A DNA stretch of 64,000 nucleotides from NCBI RefSeq assembly GCF_023516215.1, contig NZ_CP097349.1, forward strand, positions 2,418,001 through 2,482,000, read 5' to 3'. The translations under genes and the position numbers were made by a program. Of the stretch, positions 55,750 through 64,000 are shown one piece after another. This stretch comes from Cytobacillus pseudoceanisediminis (GTDB taxonomy: Bacteria; Bacillota; Bacilli; Bacillales; Cytobacillaceae). Position 1 is the stretch's first letter. Each line of letters opens with the position of its first letter. The notes beneath the pieces are model-generated. The model worked only from the letters and a program-made list of their open reading frames with translations. It was not told the origin of the DNA and did not search any database.

Positions 55750-56985
55750 ATGAGTACTACCGCTGCTTCAGTCAGTTCAAGATATGAGCCACATCAAAAA
55801 ACGGCCTATCGGATCTTATTCATTATTGGCCTTTGCCACCTATTAAATGACTCTATTCAATCTGTCATTCCAGCCATGTTTCCCATTTTAGAAAAATCTA
55901 TGGGGCTTTCATACTCACAGCTGGGTATGATTGCCTTTTCACTTAATATCGTGTCTTCAATCATGCAGCCGGTTGTTGGAATGGCCACTGATAAAAAGCC
56001 GTTCCCTTTCGCCTTGCCAATCGGTCTGACTTCAACTTTATTTGGCATATTAGGATTGGCTTTTGCCCCGGATTATAAATGGATTATTATATCAGTATTG
56101 TTCATTGGTCTCGGTTCAGCTGTATTCCACCCGGAAGGATCTAGGGTGGCTTATATGGCAGCTGGCCAGCGCAGAGGTCTGGCCCAATCAATCTATCAGG
56201 TAGGGGGAAACACTGGACAGGCACTTGCTCCTATCATTACGGCCCTTATTCTTGTTCCGCTAGGTCAAATGGGTGCTGCCTGGTTTACTGCAGTTGCTGC
56301 TATTGCAGTCGGGCTGCTGATTTATATAGCGTTTTGGTATACTGGACGCCTTCAGGAGGAATTGATTGCCGGCAGAGCAAAAAAACAAGCTGGTGGCCAT
56401 AATAATAAAAGGATATCAAAAAAAATATGGAGTGCACTGATCCTGGTTCTCTTTTTGATATTTGCCCGTTCATGGTATATTTCGGGTATGACAAATTTCT
56501 ATGCCTTTTATGCGATAGAAAAATACTCTTTCTCCATTAGTCAGGCACAGCTCTTCTTATTTGCATTTTTAGTATCAGGTGCATTGGGCACATTTTTTGG
56601 CGGGCCGCTCGCAGATCGGTTTGGAAAGAAAAGAATTATTTTTCTGTCCATGATCCTGACTGTTCCGCTATCCGCCATGATCCCTTTCGTTCCATCTCCT
56701 ATTGCATTTATAATGCTGGTGGCAAGCGGATTCATATTGATGTCAAGCTTTTCGGTGACGGTAGTATACGCTCAGGAATTAGTTCCCGGCAAAATCGGCA
56801 CTATGGCGGGACTTACAGTGGGTCTGGCTTTTGGTATGGGGGCAATAGGCTCAATCGCTCTGGGCTATATAGCGGACACCGTTGGTCTGGTAAATATGAT
56901 CATATTTACCGGTTTTCTTCCCGTACTGGGGTTGCTGACATTATTACTCCCACCGGATGAAACTGTTTCAGAATGGAATAAATAG
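55750..56985 (+). CDS. MFS transporter, fosmidomycin-resistance (Fsr)-like
   Basis: 411 aa, 12 membrane helices. LCHLLNDSIQSVIPAMFPIL, GLGSAVFHPEGSRVA and GGPLADRFGKKR (motif A in the second half) are hallmarks of Fsr-type transporters. ATG 55750 (MSTTAASVSS) behind AAAAAGGAGACTATACC. In E. coli Fsr exports fosmidomycin; the natural substrate here is unknown. Followed by a terminator. Confidence 0.87.
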   Translation: MSTTAASVSSRYEPHQKTAYRILFIIGLCHLLNDSIQSVIPAMFPILEKSMGLSYSQLGMIAFSLNIVSSIMQPVVGMATDKKPFPFALPIGLTSTLFGILGLAFAPDYKWIIISVLFIGLGSAVFHPEGSRVAYMAAGQRRGLAQSIYQVGGNTGQALAPIITALILVPLGQMGAAWFTAVAAIAVGLLIYIAFWYTGRLQEELIAGRAKKQAGGHNNKRISKKIWSALILVLFLIFARSWYISGMTNFYAFYAIEKYSFSISQAQLFLFAFLVSGALGTFFGGPLADRFGKKRIIFLSMILTVPLSAMIPFVPSPIAFIMLVASGFILMSSFSVTVVYAQELVPGKIGTMAGLTVGLAFGMGAIGSIALGYIADTVGLVNMIIFTGFLPVLGLLTLLLPPDETVSEWNK

Positions 56986-56987
56986 GT

Positions 56988-57017
56988 AAGGAGGAGGGGG
57001 CGTCCCTCCTTTTTATA
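56988..57017 (+). terminator. Terminator after the Fsr-like gene
   Basis: AAGGAGG / CCTCCTT stem followed by TTTTAT. Confidence 0.75.
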
Positions 57018-57163
57018 AAGGATATAGATTATTTTTATTAAAATTTTCTAAAAATTTTAATAATTGTGTGCAATCTTCTTCTTTTTTGCCATATAATAAA
57101 GGTAAGATATTAGCTCTCTTTGGCGCAGCTAAATACCCTGTAAAATGTTAGGAGGGATTAAAT

Positions 57164-57460
57164 ATGCATCTGCCAAACTACTTTGATTTTTATCAAAAAT
57201 GCCTTATTCCTGCAAATGGAGCTGATACATTCCTTCCGGCCGGGCAAACCCATTGGCTAATTGCTCTGGAAGGACAGCTTAAGGAACAGGAAAAAGAATA
57301 TTACCTCTGGAAAGTAACCTTATATCCATCCAATTCAGAAGGAAGTTTTATATGGAATAAGGCGCTTTATTCTTCATCTCTGTACGAATGCATCCATAAA
57401 GCTTTTGAACATGCTAAAGAACTTGAAGCCAATGTAAAGGACTCCCAGTTCAATTTTTAA
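57164..57460 (+). CDS. Hypothetical protein (98 aa)
   Basis: Starts MHLPNYFDFYQKCLIPANGA; mixed alpha/beta with WLIALEGQLKEQEKEYYLWK and a Cys at position 13 and near the end (ECIHKAFEHAKEL). ATG 57164 behind TTAGGAGGGATTAAAT. The family is not recognised. Lies alone between the Fsr-like gene and a 467-base gap. Confidence 0.75.
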   Translation: MHLPNYFDFYQKCLIPANGADTFLPAGQTHWLIALEGQLKEQEKEYYLWKVTLYPSNSEGSFIWNKALYSSSLYECIHKAFEHAKELEANVKDSQFNF

Positions 57461-57927
57461 AGAGACAAGAGAAAATCAGCTAACCTCAAAATCCATTCCC
57501 CTATGCGTTACTCTTTTTTTACCCTCGAATGTGAAATAACATACATATAGGTAATTTCTACTTTTAAACAAAATCCCAAAAAAGTGAATTCTTAATTCAG
57601 ATCAAAAAAAGAGCCTAGACTTCTCTAAGCTCTCCAGATTATAGGGGGTCAACTATAATAGTCCGACCACATTTAGTTTAACAAATCCTGCCTAAAAAAT
57701 TAAGATACTAAAGTACTATTACTTAAAAGCTTTAACGCGGTAATTTATAATAAAAAAAACAGAATGATATGTATGCTGCAGGATTAATAGTTTTGATATA
57801 TGTTGTTAACAATTTGTTAATATTTCTTAACTATAATATAAATGTACCGAAAGATAAAACCTTTTTCATTACCCCCTTTTCAAACCGGCCAAATGCGGCC
57901 GGTTTTTGTATGAAATAGGGGTTAACT
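57461..57927. other. 467-base stretch without a recognised gene
   Basis: Very A/T-rich. Minus-strand terminator-like hairpin AGAGCTTAGA GAAG TCTAGGCTCT + T7 at 57604-57633; a palindrome TTAACAATTTGTTAA (57806-57820) close to a TATAAT (57832-57837); hairpin with plus-strand T-tract at 57883-57908. A short transcript of about 70 bases from the TATAAT to that hairpin is possible, but no -35 is clear. Confidence 0.35.
57883..57908. terminator. Hairpin downstream of fixX
   Basis: AACCGGCC AAATGC GGCCGGTT, perfect 8-bp stem; T5 on the plus side, TTTGAAAAGG on the minus side. Confidence 0.7.
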
Positions 57928-58212
57928 TTATGCAAGTCTGAATACTATACCATGGCCGCCTTTTGGGTATTCCCATTTAATATTCTGATATGGGCATCCA
58001 ATCCTGCAGCTGCCGCACTCATGGCATCCTTCATAACCCACCTGCATTCTCAATCCTTCCCACTTATACACCTCAGCCGGGCAGAAAATAGTGCATATTT
58101 TATCGGGGCATTTTGTCATACAGATATCATGATCCAATACGGTAAGATGTGATTTGGTGTCTGCCTTAAAACGAACTAAATATTGCTTTTCTTCGATCGT
58201 TTTCGTTGACAT
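57928..58212 (-). CDS. fixX: Ferredoxin-like protein FixX
   Basis: 94 aa; two cysteine clusters CPDKICTIFCPAEVY and CHECGSCRIGCPYQ typical of FixX/2[4Fe-4S]-type ferredoxin-like proteins. ATG 58212 overlaps the fixC stop by one base (TAATG), indicating coupling. Works with FixC as the ubiquinone/menaquinone-side of the FixABCX complex. Last gene of the operon. Confidence 0.92.
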   Translation of the reverse strand: MSTKTIEEKQYLVRFKADTKSHLTVLDHDICMTKCPDKICTIFCPAEVYKWEGLRMQVGYEGCHECGSCRIGCPYQNIKWEYPKGGHGIVFRLA

Positions 58213-59506
58213 TATTTCACCGCCTTCCATGCCCTGTACATGTCTTGAAGCACACGAATGGTCCCGCGTTCACTGGTAAAGCTCTTCATAATTTCTTTTT
58301 GCTTTTCTTTCTTAGGAGTTCCATCAACTGTAAAAAATTTGCTCGCTGCCCTGTTAAGCATCGGAACATATTCTTTAAAATACTGAGGGTAGTGTTCAAA
58401 CGTGTGAGTTGCATCTTTATATTTTTCCAGGTCTTTTATAATAAAGCTTTGATAAAGTGTTTCCCTGTACTGATTCAAGCTTGTTTCGCTGAAGTCACCC
58501 CGTTTTTTGGCATCAATGATGGTTTCTGCAGCCATTGTTCCGGAAGCCATTGCCATATTGGAGCCTTCGCGGTGTATGGCATTAACCAGCTGTGCAGCAT
58601 CACCTGCAAGAAGGACACCATCCCCAGCCACTTTAGGCACTGAATGGTAGCCCCCTTCAGGAATCAAGTGAGCCAGATACTCGGCAGATTCTCCTCCTTC
58701 TATTAAGGGTCTTACCATAGGGTGTGTTTTTAAATAATCCAGCAGGTCATAAGGCTTAAGCTTCGCCTTAATCATACTTGACAGCGTGGTTCCCACACCA
58801 ATATTAATACTATCTTTATTGGTGTAAATAAAGGCAGTTCCCAGATTGCCTTTCGTGGAGTCCCCGAATATTTCAATCGTACAGCCCTGGTTGTCTTCCA
58901 GGTTAAAGCGGTCATTAATTTTGTCTTTAGAAAGATTAATGACTTCCATTACCGTCAGTGCCACTTCATCAGGGCGAAATTCTTTATGGTAGCCCAGCTG
59001 TTTTGCCAGCAGTGAATTTACACCATCTGCCAAAACCACTACATCTGCATATACCTCCCCATCCGGCCGGTCAGTTCTTACACCAACCACTTTTCCATTT
59101 TCAGTCAGGCACTCAAGTACGACTGTTTCATTTATTAATAGAACGCCCTGTTCAACCCCTTTTTTGCAAACCATTGGTCAAATGGCGCCCGGAGTACTGT
59201 AAAATTATTATATGGTTCCTTCCCCCACTCAAGACCTTTATAGCCAAAACTCACTGTCGATTCTTTATCCATCATCCAAAACCGCTGCTCTACGACAGGC
59301 CGCTCCAGCGGTGCTTCTTTCCAAAACTCTGGAATGATTTCCTCCATTTGCTTACGGTATAAAACTCCACCCATTACATTTTTGCTGCCGGGATATTCTC
59401 CTCTTTCAATTTGAAGGACTTTTAGACCGTTTTTGGCGCATGTGTAAGCACAGGAAGTTCCTGCAGGCCCTGCCCCCACCACGATGACATCAAACTTTTC
59501 AGACAT
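58212..59506 (-). pseudogene. fixC: FixC flavoprotein dehydrogenase, frameshifted
   Basis: About 431 aa corrected. N-terminal FAD motif VVGAGPAGTSCAYTC, Fix/ETF-QO motifs (GVLYRKQMEEI), ADGVNSLLA and GDAAQLVNAIHREGSN. The upstream part reads FDQWFAKKG then a false tail; one extra G at G4 (plus C4, 59156-59159) gives KKGVEQGVLLINETVV. ETF-quinone oxidoreductase-like subunit of FixABCX. ATG 59506 (MSEKFDVIVVG), GGGTGAAATGA site. Confidence 0.9.
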
Positions 59507-59509
59507 AAC

Positions 59510-60523
59510 TCATTTCACCCCTCTTTCCCTTGCTTCCTTTAACTCTTTAATCAGCTTCGGCACAATTTCAAGTGCATCACCCACGATTCCGTAGGTTGCT
59601 ACATCAAATATAGGTGCGTCTGGATCCTTGTTAATCGCAATAATGAACTCTGAATTCTTCATGCCTACGACATGCTGGATTGCCCCTGAAATCCCAATAG
59701 CAAAATAGACCTTTGGGGTAATGGTTTCTCCGGTCTGCCCTACCTGCTGTTCATGCGGCAGCCATCCTGCCTCCACTACATCCCTTGTGCCCCCTACAGT
59801 TGCTCCAATTGCATCAGCCAGGTCATGGATCAGCTGGAAATTCTGAAAATCCCCCATTCCTTTTCCGCCCGCAACAACAACATGCGCATCTGCTAAATTC
59901 ACTTTTTTTGTGACATCTTTCACAATTTTAATTACCTTTGTGCGCATATCATCTTCACTTAGGGTAATCGCTTCTTCTATAACCTCGCCCTGTCTATCTG
60001 GATCTGGCTCCAAGGCTTTCATAACCTTAGGACGGACAGTAGCCATCTGCGGCCGGTGCTTTTTACAAAGGATGGTTGCCATTATATTTCCCCCAAACGC
60101 CGGGCGGCTAGCTTCAAGCAGCCTTTTATCCACTTCGACATCCAGCATGGTTGTATCAGCAGTCAATCCAGTGCTAAGATCTGTAGCAACAGCACTGGCC
60201 AAATCTTTACCATTGGAAGTGGCCCCATAGAGAAATATCTCAGGTTTATACTTTTCTGCAAGATTGATTACTGCCTTCATATAAGACTCCGTCCGATAAT
60301 CTTTCATCACTTCATGGTCAATAACATATACCTGATCAGCTCCATAAGCGATCACTTCCTGGCATAAAGACTTTATTTCATATCCAAGCAGAACACCGGA
60401 AAGAGGCACATCCAGCTTATCTGCCAGCTTTCTGCCTGCACCGAGCAATTCAAGGGAAACCCCTTCTATTTTCCCATCATTTTGTTCTATGAATACCCAC
60501 ACTCCCCGGTACTCATCCATCAT
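59510..60523 (-). CDS. fixB: Electron transfer flavoprotein alpha-type subunit FixB
   Basis: 337 aa. ETF alpha with the C-terminal FAD domain: [15 protein letters not shown]-like [44 protein letters not shown]. Pairs with FixA in the bifurcating flavoprotein. ATG 60523 ([11 protein letters not shown]) behind AGGGGGATTTAC; frame open to 60547. Overlaps nothing; 23 bases after fixA. Confidence 0.93.
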   Translation of the reverse strand: MMDEYRGVWVFIEQNDGKIEGVSLELLGAGRKLADKLDVPLSGVLLGYEIKSLCQEVIAYGADQVYVIDHEVMKDYRTESYMKAVINLAEKYKPEIFLYGATSNGKDLASAVATDLSTGLTADTTMLDVEVDKRLLEASRPAFGGNIMATILCKKHRPQMATVRPKVMKALEPDPDRQGEVIEEAITLSEDDMRTKVIKIVKDVTKKVNLADAHVVVAGGKGMGDFQNFQLIHDLADAIGATVGGTRDVVEAGWLPHEQQVGQTGETITPKVYFAIGISGAIQHVVGMKNSEFIIAINKDPDAPIFDVATYGIVGDALEIVPKLIKELKEARERGVK

Positions 60524-60546
60524 GTAAATCCCCCTAATTATTCCCA

Positions 60547-61365
60547 TTATCGGCTTACAAACAGCTCTTTCTTATCATTAAGCAGCTCCATCAGCTGCTT
60601 AACCTGTTCTTCCGCATTCCCTTCAAGCCTCTTTCCGCCTTCCGGCTTGGGAGGAGTAAACATTTTTCCCACTATCGTAGGAGACCCTTTCAACCCGAGC
60701 TGTGTACGATCTACTTCCTCAAGATCATTTACAGACCAGATAACCGGCTCATACCTGGCAGCTTTTATCATGTTTGGCATAGGGGAGTATTCTATGCTAT
60801 TAATCTCTTTTTCAACGGTCAGCAGGCAAGGGACTTGAGCTTGTATTAATTCATATCCGTTTGTAATTTTCCTTTTGATCAGTATCGTTTTTTCACCTTC
60901 ATTAAGTTCGGATACCTCTATAACATTTGTAACAGGCGGAATATCCAGCCTTCTTGCTATTCCTGGTCCCACCTGGCCGGTATCTCCATCAATGGCATGT
61001 TTTCCGCATATGATTAAATCCACAGGCATATCTTTTGAAATACGCTCCAATGCTTTAGACAGAGCATAGCTTGTTGCCAGTGTATCTGCGCCGGCAAATG
61101 CACGGTCTGAGATTAAAAAGCCGCGGTCTGCTCCTATTTCGATGCTTTTCTTAATAACAGCAACAGCCTGTGGAGGTCCCATGGATAAAACCGAAATGGT
61201 GCCTTTTCCTATGGTCTTTGTTATTTTCACTGCTTCCTGTACTGCATGGGCATCATAAGGATTTAAAATGGCAGGTGCACTGCGCCGGTCAAGAGTGTTG
61301 GTTTTGGGATTGATTTTAATAATTTTTGTATCAGGCACTTGCTTGACACACACTACTATGTGCAT
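60547..61365 (-). CDS. fixA: Electron transfer flavoprotein beta-type subunit FixA
   Basis: 272 aa. VCVKQVPDTKIIKINPKTNT at the N-terminus, AMP/FAD site CGKHAIDGDTGQVGPGIA, and LLTVEKEINS. First gene of fixABCX. The complex uses NADH to reduce ferredoxin and quinone by bifurcation in known diazotrophs. ATG 61365 behind GGGGGAAAGT. Confidence 0.93.
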   Translation of the reverse strand: MHIVVCVKQVPDTKIIKINPKTNTLDRRSAPAILNPYDAHAVQEAVKITKTIGKGTISVLSMGPPQAVAVIKKSIEIGADRGFLISDRAFAGADTLATSYALSKALERISKDMPVDLIICGKHAIDGDTGQVGPGIARRLDIPPVTNVIEVSELNEGEKTILIKRKITNGYELIQAQVPCLLTVEKEINSIEYSPMPNMIKAARYEPVIWSVNDLEEVDRTQLGLKGSPTIVGKMFTPPKPEGGKRLEGNAEEQVKQLMELLNDKKELFVSR

Positions 61366-61537
61366 TTTTTACTTTCCCCCTCTAAACTTAAAGCTTCTAT
61401 AAGTATAGTTCGCTTTAAGAGATAGATAAAAAAGCTTTGTATTACGATATGATTCTCGATACATGCATAGTACTGCTATGAAGAATTAATAAGAATTGTG
61501 CAGTTCATTACTAAGAAAAGCGAGAACTGGCGCCAAC

Positions 61538-61569
61538 TAAAAAAAGAATCCTCAACGGATCCTTTTTTT
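61538..61569. terminator. Terminator downstream of spo0E
   Basis: AAAAAGAATC / GATCCTTTTT (one mismatch) with T7 on the plus side and T7 on the minus side. Confidence 0.75.
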
Positions 61570-61612
61570 CTTCCCTATTATATGTTCAATCTATGTGCTT
61601 GGAATTTTAAAA

Positions 61613-61846
61613 TTATACAACAGCTTTCTTCCATAAGAGAATCATTTCCCGGAAGGAAATCCTCATTCTTTTCTTTTGTTCCTTCTCTCTTTTAACGACG
61701 CATTGATATTCAAAAATTAATTGATCAAGTTCCTGGCTGCAGCGAACCGTTTCCTGGCTCGCCATTCCATTTTTCTTGGCCGTTTCTATCATTGTTTCCC
61801 TTTTTTGCTGAATTTCAGTCAGCAGCTGTATTCTTTTATAGCGCAA
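61613..61846 (-). CDS. spo0E: Spo0E-family aspartyl-phosphate phosphatase
   Basis: 77 aa, starting TTG 61844-61846 (MRYKRIQLLTEIQQKRETMI) behind GTAGGAGGAAG. The Spo0E signature motif SQELD is at residues 37-41, inside a helical pair. Members dephosphorylate Spo0A~P and block sporulation entry. An upstream frame to 61951 exists but has no site. In B. subtilis spo0E also lies near mtnD and clpE. A possible Spo0A box lies 160 bases upstream. Confidence 0.85.
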   Translation of the reverse strand: MRYKRIQLLTEIQQKRETMIETAKKNGMASQETVRCSQELDQLIFEYQCVVKREKEQKKRMRISFREMILLWKKAVV

Positions 61847-62005
61847 CTTTCTTCCTCCTACTCCTATCCCTTTATCCGATATAAATGTGTCTACTTGAAG
61901 CATTATTACAAGAATTTCTATAAATGTAAATAGATTCGCAATATTAGACAATCTTTTTCCGAATTTATTTTTATCGACATCAATTTCAATTCGCCCTCAT
62001 GGGGT

Positions 62006-62012
62006 TTCGACA
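62006..62012 (-). promoter_or_regulatory. Possible Spo0A box upstream of spo0E
   Basis: Minus-strand TGTCGAA, matching the 0A-box core, about 160 bases before the spo0E start. A single 7-mer, so chance is possible. Confidence 0.3.
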
Positions 62013-62111
62013 CATTCTGCTAAATTTATTATGTGGCATCAACGGGATTTGATAAAAAAATCGCAAGACCATAATATGTTAAAAAAATATCCAATTGTTA
62101 TAGCAGGAAAA

Positions 62112-62143
62112 TAAAAACCCAATGCCGGGGGCAATGGGTGGGT
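62112..62143 (-). terminator. Terminator downstream of mtnD
   Basis: CCCATTGCC / GGCATTGGG stem followed by TTTTTATTTT on the minus strand. Confidence 0.85.
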
Positions 62144-62150
62144 CATTAAA

Positions 62151-62682
62151 TTATTGATGAACTTCCTTTTTTCATAAATTGGCACCCATCCTTCTGCGGT
62201 AACAAAAATCCGGATGGCTACTACTTTTCGATCCTCCTGAAGAGTAAAATAATGACGGATGTTTTCGGGTACGGATATTAAATCGCCAGGATTCAGGAAT
62301 ACTTCAAAGAACTCTCCATCTTTTCCTTGTATAATAAAGACTCCATGACCGCTGACAATAAATCTCACCTCATCATCTGTATGATGATGCTCCTGCTGGA
62401 AATTCTGAAGAAGCTGTTCTAAATTCGGCGTATTCTCTGAAAGGGAAATTACATCCTGTGCCTTATATCCTCTTCGATCAGAAATATCCTTAATTTCTTC
62501 AGCAAATGCAGCCAGAATTTCTTGTTTCTCATCATCGGAAAGTAAATATTTTTCCTGCAGATTTTCAGGCAATTTATCTATTGCCCATTGCTCATAGATA
62601 ACCTCCTGCTTTTCCAGAAAAGCAGCAACCTCTTCCTGATTCCTAATTTCTTTTTTGAATTTTTCAGTACGATATATGCCAA
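62151..62682 (-). pseudogene. mtnD: Acireductone dioxygenase MtnD, two frameshifts
   Basis: Corrected length 177 aa, as for MtnD. Metal-binding QEHHHTDDEVRFIVSGHG and LISVPENIRHYFT are intact. The start side reads TTG 62680-62682 (MAYI) and shifts frame within three codons to RTEKFKKEIRNQEEV; one base is missing near 62671. The end reads WVPIYEK then a false tail; one extra A at A6 (plus T6 62167-62172) gives KKEVHQ and stop. Uses Fe or Ni; catalyses the last-but-one step of methionine salvage. Third of mtnX-mtnB-mtnD. Confidence 0.88.
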
Positions 62683-62743
62683 TCTAATCATTCCTCTCTA
62701 TTATAATTTTTTCTCGCATGATTTAATAACAGCAGTTCATATA

Positions 62744-63379
62744 TTAAACTACTTTAATTAGCTGATCGGGCTTATATGCCAGGAGCCTTAACTGATAACG
62801 GAACAGAAACTCTGAAGCCTCAAGGATCTTTTTAGCCTCAAAGGAGGTTCTGCCCCATACTGTAATTCCATGATTTCTTATCAAGACGGTACCTGAATCT
62901 TCATGTACATGGGAAGAAAAACACTTTGCCAGCGTTGGAATATGCGCATGATTCGGAATAATCGGAATCTCGAGAACAGCATCTTCCTCCCACTTATCAA
63001 ATGCTTTAATCAGCTCTTGCCCTTTAAATGTAACCGCCGCCTGATCACCATAAATTTCTGAAATGACATTATTGTCAATCGTATGTACATGAAGACTGCA
63101 TTCAGCTTTCGTTCTTCGATATATCTCAGAATGCAGAAGTGTTTCAGCAGAAGGCTTTAAATGTGTTTCCCCTGCCGGGTGTCCATATTCATCAACAAGG
63201 AGAAAGTCTTCATCAGTGCGTTTCCTTTTATCCTTTCCGCTTGCTGTTACGAGGAATTGAAGGGGATGTGAGCTGACCTTAATGGCCAGATTTCCGCTTG
63301 TTCCCATAAACCAGTCCCTTTCTGCAAGCTCTTCCTTAATATCTGCAAGCTCATTCCATTTTTCCCCAACTCTGCTCAT
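62744..63379 (-). CDS. mtnB: Methylthioribulose-1-phosphate dehydratase MtnB
   Basis: 211 aa class II aldolase fold. [11 protein letters not shown], zinc ligands in [19 protein letters not shown] and the acidic TLLHSE loop. Dehydrates MTRu-1-P in methionine salvage (EC 4.2.1.109). ATG overlaps the mtnX stop by 4 bases (ATGA). About 60 bases to mtnD. Confidence 0.93.
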   Translation of the reverse strand: MSRVGEKWNELADIKEELAERDWFMGTSGNLAIKVSSHPLQFLVTASGKDKRKRTDEDFLLVDEYGHPAGETHLKPSAETLLHSEIYRRTKAECSLHVHTIDNNVISEIYGDQAAVTFKGQELIKAFDKWEEDAVLEIPIIPNHAHIPTLAKCFSSHVHEDSGTVLIRNHGITVWGRTSFEAKKILEASEFLFRYQLRLLAYKPDQLIKVV

Positions 63380-64000
63380 ACCCTCACCTCATTTAATCTT
63401 TTTAAAAGCTCAATGCAATCATAGAATGTTTCAAAGGCAGAATGATTTAGGTTCATCTCTTTGCTTTTCTCCAGGAGCAGATCTCTGGCAATGACAAAGT
63501 CTGCCTGTTTGGCAGCCTCCAGATCGGTTACTGAATCTCCGATCACCACTTTAAAGGTGTTCTCATCCACCAGTTTCCTCATAATAGAAGGCTTGCAGCA
63601 GCCGCAATTCTTATTGCATTTTTCATCGCAGCTATGGGGCCATAAGATATTAATTGTATCGCCGCTAAAATCAGAACTATTGCAGAACACCTCTTCAAAG
63701 GGTCCATACTTATCCAGTACAGGAGCCACAAAAAAATCTATTCCTCCGCTGACTATATAAAGCGGTATTTTTTCTTTTTCCAGATAATCGATAAATGGCT
63801 GAAATCCCTCTCTTACTCTTGCATTTTCTAAGATGAAATCGGTGATAGCATCTTTCAGACTGCTTGGCAGAAGGGAAAACATCTTTCCTACTCCTTCTTG
63901 AATGGTAATTTCCTGTCCCAGAACTTGATTTTTTATCCCCTCCCATTGAGAAGGAGCAAAGTGCTTCATGATATGAATGATGTTATCGTTTTCGGTAATA
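63376..64000 (-). CDS. mtnX: HK-MTPenyl-1-P phosphatase MtnX, N-terminus outside window
   Basis: Minus-strand gene entering from beyond base 64000; the frame is open to the window edge ([18 protein letters not shown]), where the true start and motif I (DFDGT) lie outside. HAD phosphatase: VSGGIDFFV (motif II), GCCKPS (Lys, motif III) and [12 protein letters not shown] (motif IV). Dephosphorylates the 2-hydroxy-3-keto-5-methylthiopentenyl phosphate intermediate in methionine salvage. Overlaps mtnB by 4 bases. Confidence 0.93.
   Translation of the reverse strand, partial: ITENDNIIHIMKHFAPSQWEGIKNQVLGQEITIQEGVGKMFSLLPSSLKDAITDFILENARVREGFQPFIDYLEKEKIPLYIVSGGIDFFVAPVLDKYGPFEEVFCNSSDFSGDTINILWPHSCDEKCNKNCGCCKPSIMRKLVDENTFKVVIGDSVTDLEAAKQADFVIARDLLLEKSKEMNLNHSAFETFYDCIELLKRLNEVRV

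Noticed and set aside
57952..58643. Plus-strand ORFs of 66 and 145 aa opposite fixX and fixC
   Set aside because: Antisense shadows of fixX and fixC, whose cysteine clusters and FAD motifs are unambiguous.
61498..61695. 65-aa plus-strand ORF opposite spo0E
   Set aside because: Overlaps the spo0E terminator and the coding strand of spo0E; no ribosome site.
1..64000. CRISPR arrays, tRNA/rRNA genes, complete IS or prophage
   Set aside because: No evenly spaced repeats, no tRNA-like cloverleaf or rRNA motif, and no transposase, integrase or phage structural protein was seen.

Overview
The window is a low-GC Firmicutes chromosome segment, from a Bacillus-type endospore former (family Bacillaceae). 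This rests on the gene content (rnjA/rpoY, ktrC, ykuD/ykuE/ykuI/ykuJ/ykyB, darB, ccpC, cheV, patA, ptsHI, ykvS, clpE with CtsR boxes, mhqR, a KinD-like kinase, spo0E, mtnXBD), on strong AGGAGG ribosome sites with many TTG/GTG starts, and on U-rich hairpin terminators. Gene order is largely collinear with the Bacillus subtilis mtn-spo0E-clpE-pts-patA-yku-rnjA region as I recall it, read in reverse, with many insertions and losses. I cannot determine genus. No rRNA, tRNA, CRISPR array, prophage or complete IS element was seen.

Layout. 1-3.5 kb: truncated HAD phosphatase (ykrA-like), a 23-aa ORF, rpoY-rnjA (RNA polymerase epsilon, RNase J1) and ktrC. 3.6-7.2 kb: heterodimeric ABC exporter. 7.5-11.5 kb: MscS channel, lysine/DAP genes ykuR-dapH, ccpC. 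11.6-18.5 kb: broken 14-TM drug exporter, darB, small genes, ykuJ, an MBL hydrolase, a glutaredoxin-like protein, a secreted protein, the EAL protein YkuI. 18.7-25.9 kb: C39-like lipoprotein, fadH, Tat-type phosphoesterase ykuE (broken), L,D-transpeptidase ykuD, a padR-MFS pair, ykyB, a repeat, cheV. 26-33 kb: UMF1-type MFS (broken), DinB protein, RDD protein, patA, ykwC (broken), lipoprotein. 33.4-37.7 kb: ptsHI with a long leader, fetAB. 37.8-41.2 kb: MoxR-DUF58-membrane protein operon. 41.2-46.6 kb: a decayed gene remnant, an SDR, ykvS, a CPBP protease, a broken lipoprotein, ykvI. 46.7-57.5 kb: clpE, M3 peptidase, mhqR, 5'-nucleotidase (broken), KinD-like kinase (broken), an APH-fold kinase, an MFS transporter. 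57.9-61.4 kb: fixABCX operon (fixC broken). 61.6-64 kb: spo0E and the methionine-salvage genes mtnX-mtnB-mtnD (mtnX cut by the window edge, mtnD broken).

The most important global observation is that about 17 positions carry single-base frame breaks, nearly all one-base deletions in short homopolymers, spread over 11-12 otherwise well-preserved genes. Reading frame and family similarity resume at once on the other side. This looks like uncorrected sequencing or assembly error rather than gene decay, so these entries are annotated as frameshifted and the intended full span is given.

Functionally the region mixes RNA turnover and transcription (RNase J1, epsilon), stress proteolysis (ClpE under two CtsR boxes), second-messenger proteins (DarB, YkuI, KtrC), cell-wall precursor and remodelling genes (DapH, YkuR, YkuD), sugar uptake (PtsHI, a possible cre site), fatty acid degradation (FadH with a FadR-like palindrome), sporulation control (Spo0E, KinD-like), an electron-bifurcating FixABCX complex without nearby nif genes, and methionine salvage. 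Dispersed intergenic repeats (three copies of one family, one copy of another) and several sub-50-codon ORFs with good ribosome sites complete the picture.
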